Assembly (NCBI GenBank): GCA_001275005.1
Contig: JWZX01000869.1
Coordinates: 1-16,379, forward strand
Length of the DNA: 16,379 nucleotides
Direction of reading: 5' to 3'
Source of the DNA: Chrysochromulina tobinii
Lineage: Eukaryota; Haptophyta; Prymnesiales; Chrysochromulinaceae
Each line of letters begins with the position of its first letter. The stretch's first letter is position 1. A program made the position numbers and the translations under genes. The notes under the pieces are model-generated. The model was not told the DNA's origin and searched no databases. It worked only from the letters and a program-made list of their open reading frames with translations. Shown here piece by piece: positions 14,237 to 16,379 of this stretch.

Positions 14237-14356
14237 CCGGTCTAGTGGTGACGCGTTTTTGATGTATGATGCAGGTGCGTGGGCGCGCACGCGGCTCGTT
14301 CATCGGCATGATCCTGATGAGACGTGGAATTATTGACGGCCTACCGGCCGGTGCGA
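14237..14356. promoter_or_regulatory. Divergent upstream region, PP2C-2 / coiled-coil gene
   Basis: 120 bp between the two predicted ATGs, without a TACATGTA copy. It holds a 10-bp palindrome ACCGGCCGGT (14343-14352) and a short AT-rich stretch (TTTTTGATGTATGATG). A 7-bp inverted repeat, GTCACCA/TGGTGAC, overlaps the PP2C-2 start at 14229-14252. Confidence 0.35.
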
Positions 14357-16379
14357 ATGCGGGCGGCCCCACTGCCTCCCATGCCGACCGAGACGGCTCC
14401 GGTGCCTCCCATGTCACCCTCTGCGGCGGTACTCCGCGAGCTGCAGGACGCGCAGAAGGAGCTACAGCAGACGCGCTCGGTCGTCGCTGCGGCGCGACTG
14501 CGCTCGTGCCTGCGCACGCGACGCGCTCTCGCCCTCTCGAACGCGTGGGCCACATGGCAGCAGGCGTCGCTCTCGTCCGCCGCGTCCAACGTTACGGAGC
14601 CGCTGCTGCGTGAGCTCACCGTGATGCGCGAGGAGGTCTCTGCCTCGCGCGACCGCGGCCAAGTGATCCGTGAGCTGCGCAAGCAGATCAACGAGGCGCG
14701 CGAGGCTGACGAGGAGCTGCAGCGACGGCGCGATGAGCAGTCGCGGCTCGAAGAGGTGGAGCGCAAGCGGCTTGAGCGTGCGCTTGCGGAGAGCCAATCC
14801 GCACTCGCGGAGAGCCAATCCGAGGTCGCTGCGCTGCGCGAGGAGGTCGACCACGCCGCGGCGACGCTCCGGGAGGGCTTTGCCGAGGCGGCGACGCAGG
14901 GCGCGCGGCTTGCGGCCGAGGAGCACGGGCGTCAGATGATCACCGGGCGACTGCGTGCGCTGCTGTACGCGGCCGAGGCAACGCGGCTGACGGCGGCGCT
15001 GCATGAGTGGGCGCGCTCCGCGCGCGCCATCGGCGTCGACGACGAGCGACGGCGGCTGCTCAAGCGCGACACGGACCTCGCGCACGAAACGTACCTCGCG
15101 CGCCGGAAGCTTGACAGCACGACGGCCGAGCTCGCGCGCTTCCGGGCGACGAGCGAGGCGCGCGAACGCGAGATGCAGCGCGAGGCTTCCGCCCTCCGTT
15201 CTGCCCTCCTCGCCGCCGCCCCCGCTCCCTTTGCCTCGCTCTCGGGTATGATCTCGGGCCCCGGAGATATAATCTCGGGTATGATCTCGGGCCCCGGAGG
15301 CGCCACGCCCTCCACACCGTTGCACGACTACCCGCCGCCGCCGCCGCCGCCGTGGATGGACAGCCCGCCCCCGCCGCTGCCGCCGCTGCCGTCGGCGGCG
15401 GCACCAGCGACGCTCCCGCTGCCGCCCGCGATCACGCCCGCACCGCCGCCCCAGTGGCCGCCCCCGAGCGTGCCGCTGCCGCAGGACTCCGCCCAGTGGT
15501 GTCAGCCGCTCACGCCCGCACCGCCGCCGACCATTGGGACGGATGACGAGAGCGACGCGGCCGCGGACGCGCCCAAGTCGCAGTTGCAGCGGCAGCTGCA
15601 GCTGCAGCAGCAGCAATGGCAGCTGCAGTTGCAGCTGCAGCAAGAGAAATGGCAACAGCTGCAGGAGCAACAGCAGAAGCGGTGGCAGCAGCTGCAGCAG
15701 CAGGAGCAGCTGCTGCAGCAGCAGCGACAGGCGCTGCCACATTCACAAGCTGACCAACATCACCAGTGGCAGCAGCAGCTGCTGCAGCAGCAAGAGGAAT
15801 GGCAGCAGCTGCTGCTGCAGCAGCAGCAGCAGTGGCAGCAGCAGCAGTGGCAGCAGCAGCAGTGGCAGCAGCAGCACCACCACCACCACCACCAGCAGCA
15901 GCGACAGACGCTGCCACATTCACAAGTGCCGCCGCCACCGCCGCCACCGCCGCCACCGCCCCAGCCCCCGCCGCCCTCGCAGCTCACTTCTCGACCATTA
16001 TCTGGGCACCCATATGCGACGATCCCTAATGTAGAAGGGCTGCCTTTCTCCCTCCCTCCTTCTATGCCACCGCCGCCTCTTGCGACACAACCTGCGTGGC
16101 CGCCGCAGGCCGCGAACACTGCGGCCGCAGCCGCAGCCGCAGCCGCAGCCGCCGCCACCGCCGAGCAGCTCCAGGCGCAAGTCGAGCAGCTGCAGTCCCA
16201 GCTCCGCCAGGCCGGCGAGCGAACGAGCGAGCGAGTGAGCGAGCGCCGTCTTGAGCGCGCGCAGGAGCCGGCAAAGGCGCTCCAGCTGGCAGAGGCGCGT
16301 GCGGAGAAGGTGCGTGCGCTCGAGACGGCGCTCAAAGCTGCCGAGGCTCGTGCGGCGGCTGCCGCGGCCGAGGCGGCGG
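14357..16379 (+). CDS. Coiled-coil / poly-Pro / Gln-Trp repeat protein, 3' end outside the window
   Basis: I translated this frame by hand. It is open from the ATG at 14357 (an in-frame stop lies at 14318-14320) through the window end, at least 674 residues. Residues 1-22 are Pro/Met-rich. Residues ~23-285 are a long charged helix and coiled coil (for example LRELRKQINEAREADEEL). Residues 297-314 hold a duplicated SGMISGPG. Residues ~322-400 are Pro-rich with poly-Pro runs. Residues ~405-525 are Gln/Leu/Trp repeats, including six His, with two RQ(A/T)LPHSQ motifs. A second poly-Pro stretch and an Ala run (~590-605) follow. From ~606 another coiled coil (EQLQAQVEQLQSQLRQA) runs off the edge. 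No catalytic domain is seen. A structural or scaffold protein is plausible; the family is unknown. It is divergent from PP2C-2. Confidence 0.7.
   Translation, partial: MRAAPLPPMPTETAPVPPMSPSAAVLRELQDAQKELQQTRSVVAAARLRSCLRTRRALALSNAWATWQQASLSSAASNVTEPLLRELTVMREEVSASRDRGQVIRELRKQINEAREADEELQRRRDEQSRLEEVERKRLERALAESQSALAESQSEVAALREEVDHAAATLREGFAEAATQGARLAAEEHGRQMITGRLRALLYAAEATRLTAALHEWARSARAIGVDDERRRLLKRDTDLAHETYLARRKLDSTTAELARFRATSEAREREMQREASALRSALLAAAPAPFASLSGMISGPGDIISGMISGPGGATPSTPLHDYPPPPPPPWMDSPPPPLPPLPSAAAPATLPLPPAITPAPPPQWPPPSVPLPQDSAQWCQPLTPAPPPTIGTDDESDAAADAPKSQLQRQLQLQQQQWQLQLQLQQEKWQQLQEQQQKRWQQLQQQEQLLQQQRQALPHSQADQHHQWQQQLLQQQEEWQQLLLQQQQQWQQQQWQQQQWQQQHHHHHHQQQRQTLPHSQVPPPPPPPPPPPQPPPPSQLTSRPLSGHPYATIPNVEGLPFSLPPSMPPPPLATQPAWPPQAANTAAAAAAAAAAAATAEQLQAQVEQLQSQLRQAGERTSERVSERRLERAQEPAKALQLAEARAEKVRALETALKAAEARAAAAAAEAA
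15572..15905 (+). repeat. CAG-rich array encoding Gln/Trp repeats
   Basis: TGG codons lie at 15617, 15650, 15683, then 15767, 15800, 15833, 15848 and 15863. Spacing is 33 bp within each series (11 residues), ending in two 15-bp steps. CAG and CTG codons fill the units. A block encoding CGACAGGCGCTGCCACAT-type sequence ends each series (near 15725 and 15901). Confidence 0.9.

Noticed and set aside
14462-15742. Long open frame on the - strand (426 codons) opposite the coiled-coil gene
   Set aside because: It is rich in Leu, Arg and Gln runs that mirror CTG/CAG and GCG codons of the + strand gene. It has no domain, and the + strand frame is longer, continuous and shows an ordered coiled coil.
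15760-16335. - strand frame with poly-Ser, poly-Gly and poly-Cys/Trp runs
   Set aside because: Antisense reading of the CAG/CCG-rich repeats; its composition is implausible for a protein.

Overview
This is eukaryotic nuclear DNA: GC-rich, gene-dense, with spliced genes on both strands. Four GT-AG introns can be placed exactly because they restore conserved protein families. The encoded proteins include a mitochondrial ribosomal protein (uL3m) and a cytosolic 40S protein (eS30). The best guess for the source is a unicellular marine alga, possibly a haptophyte. That is inference, from the composition, the short introns, two introns filled with ~10-bp tandem repeats, and the mix of secreted esterase, sulfotransferase-like and low-complexity coiled-coil proteins. 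Nothing here proves the lineage.

Layout. 1-1199: low-complexity Pro/Gln reading frame with a hydrophobic stretch, weakly supported. 1191-2121: a methyltransferase-like gene (+) behind two TACATGTA palindromes. 2122-2782: no assignable gene. 2783-4552 (-): secreted sulfotransferase-like protein whose C-terminus carries three sequence repeats. 4654-6876 (-): secreted type-B carboxylesterase, two exons, intact catalytic triad, with a PAN/apple-like cysteine insert. 7073-8314 (+): PP2C phosphatase, divergent from the esterase, with a repeat-rich insert that may be an in-frame intron. 8315-8833: duplicated intergenic DNA. 8834-10103 (+): mitochondrial ribosomal protein uL3m, three exons. 10104-10576: intergenic. 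10577-11482 (-): immunophilin-like TPR protein with a C-terminal membrane segment. 11658-11970 (+): eS30, whose first exon is only the ATG. 11971-12700: intergenic. 12701-14236 (-): second PP2C phosphatase, two exons. 14357 to the window end (+): long coiled-coil, poly-Pro and Gln/Trp-repeat protein, incomplete at the edge.

The genes do not form a pathway and look like ordinary neighbours in a compact genome. Three head-to-head pairs (esterase/PP2C, TPR/eS30, PP2C-2/coiled-coil) share upstream regions of 120-196 bp. The most interesting signals are not proteins. The palindrome TACATGTA occurs six times, in five intergenic places, and five of the six copies lie 50-171 bp upstream of a predicted start codon. 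The second signal is tandem-repeat and splice-site duplication inside introns, with closely related 10-bp units in introns of two unrelated genes.
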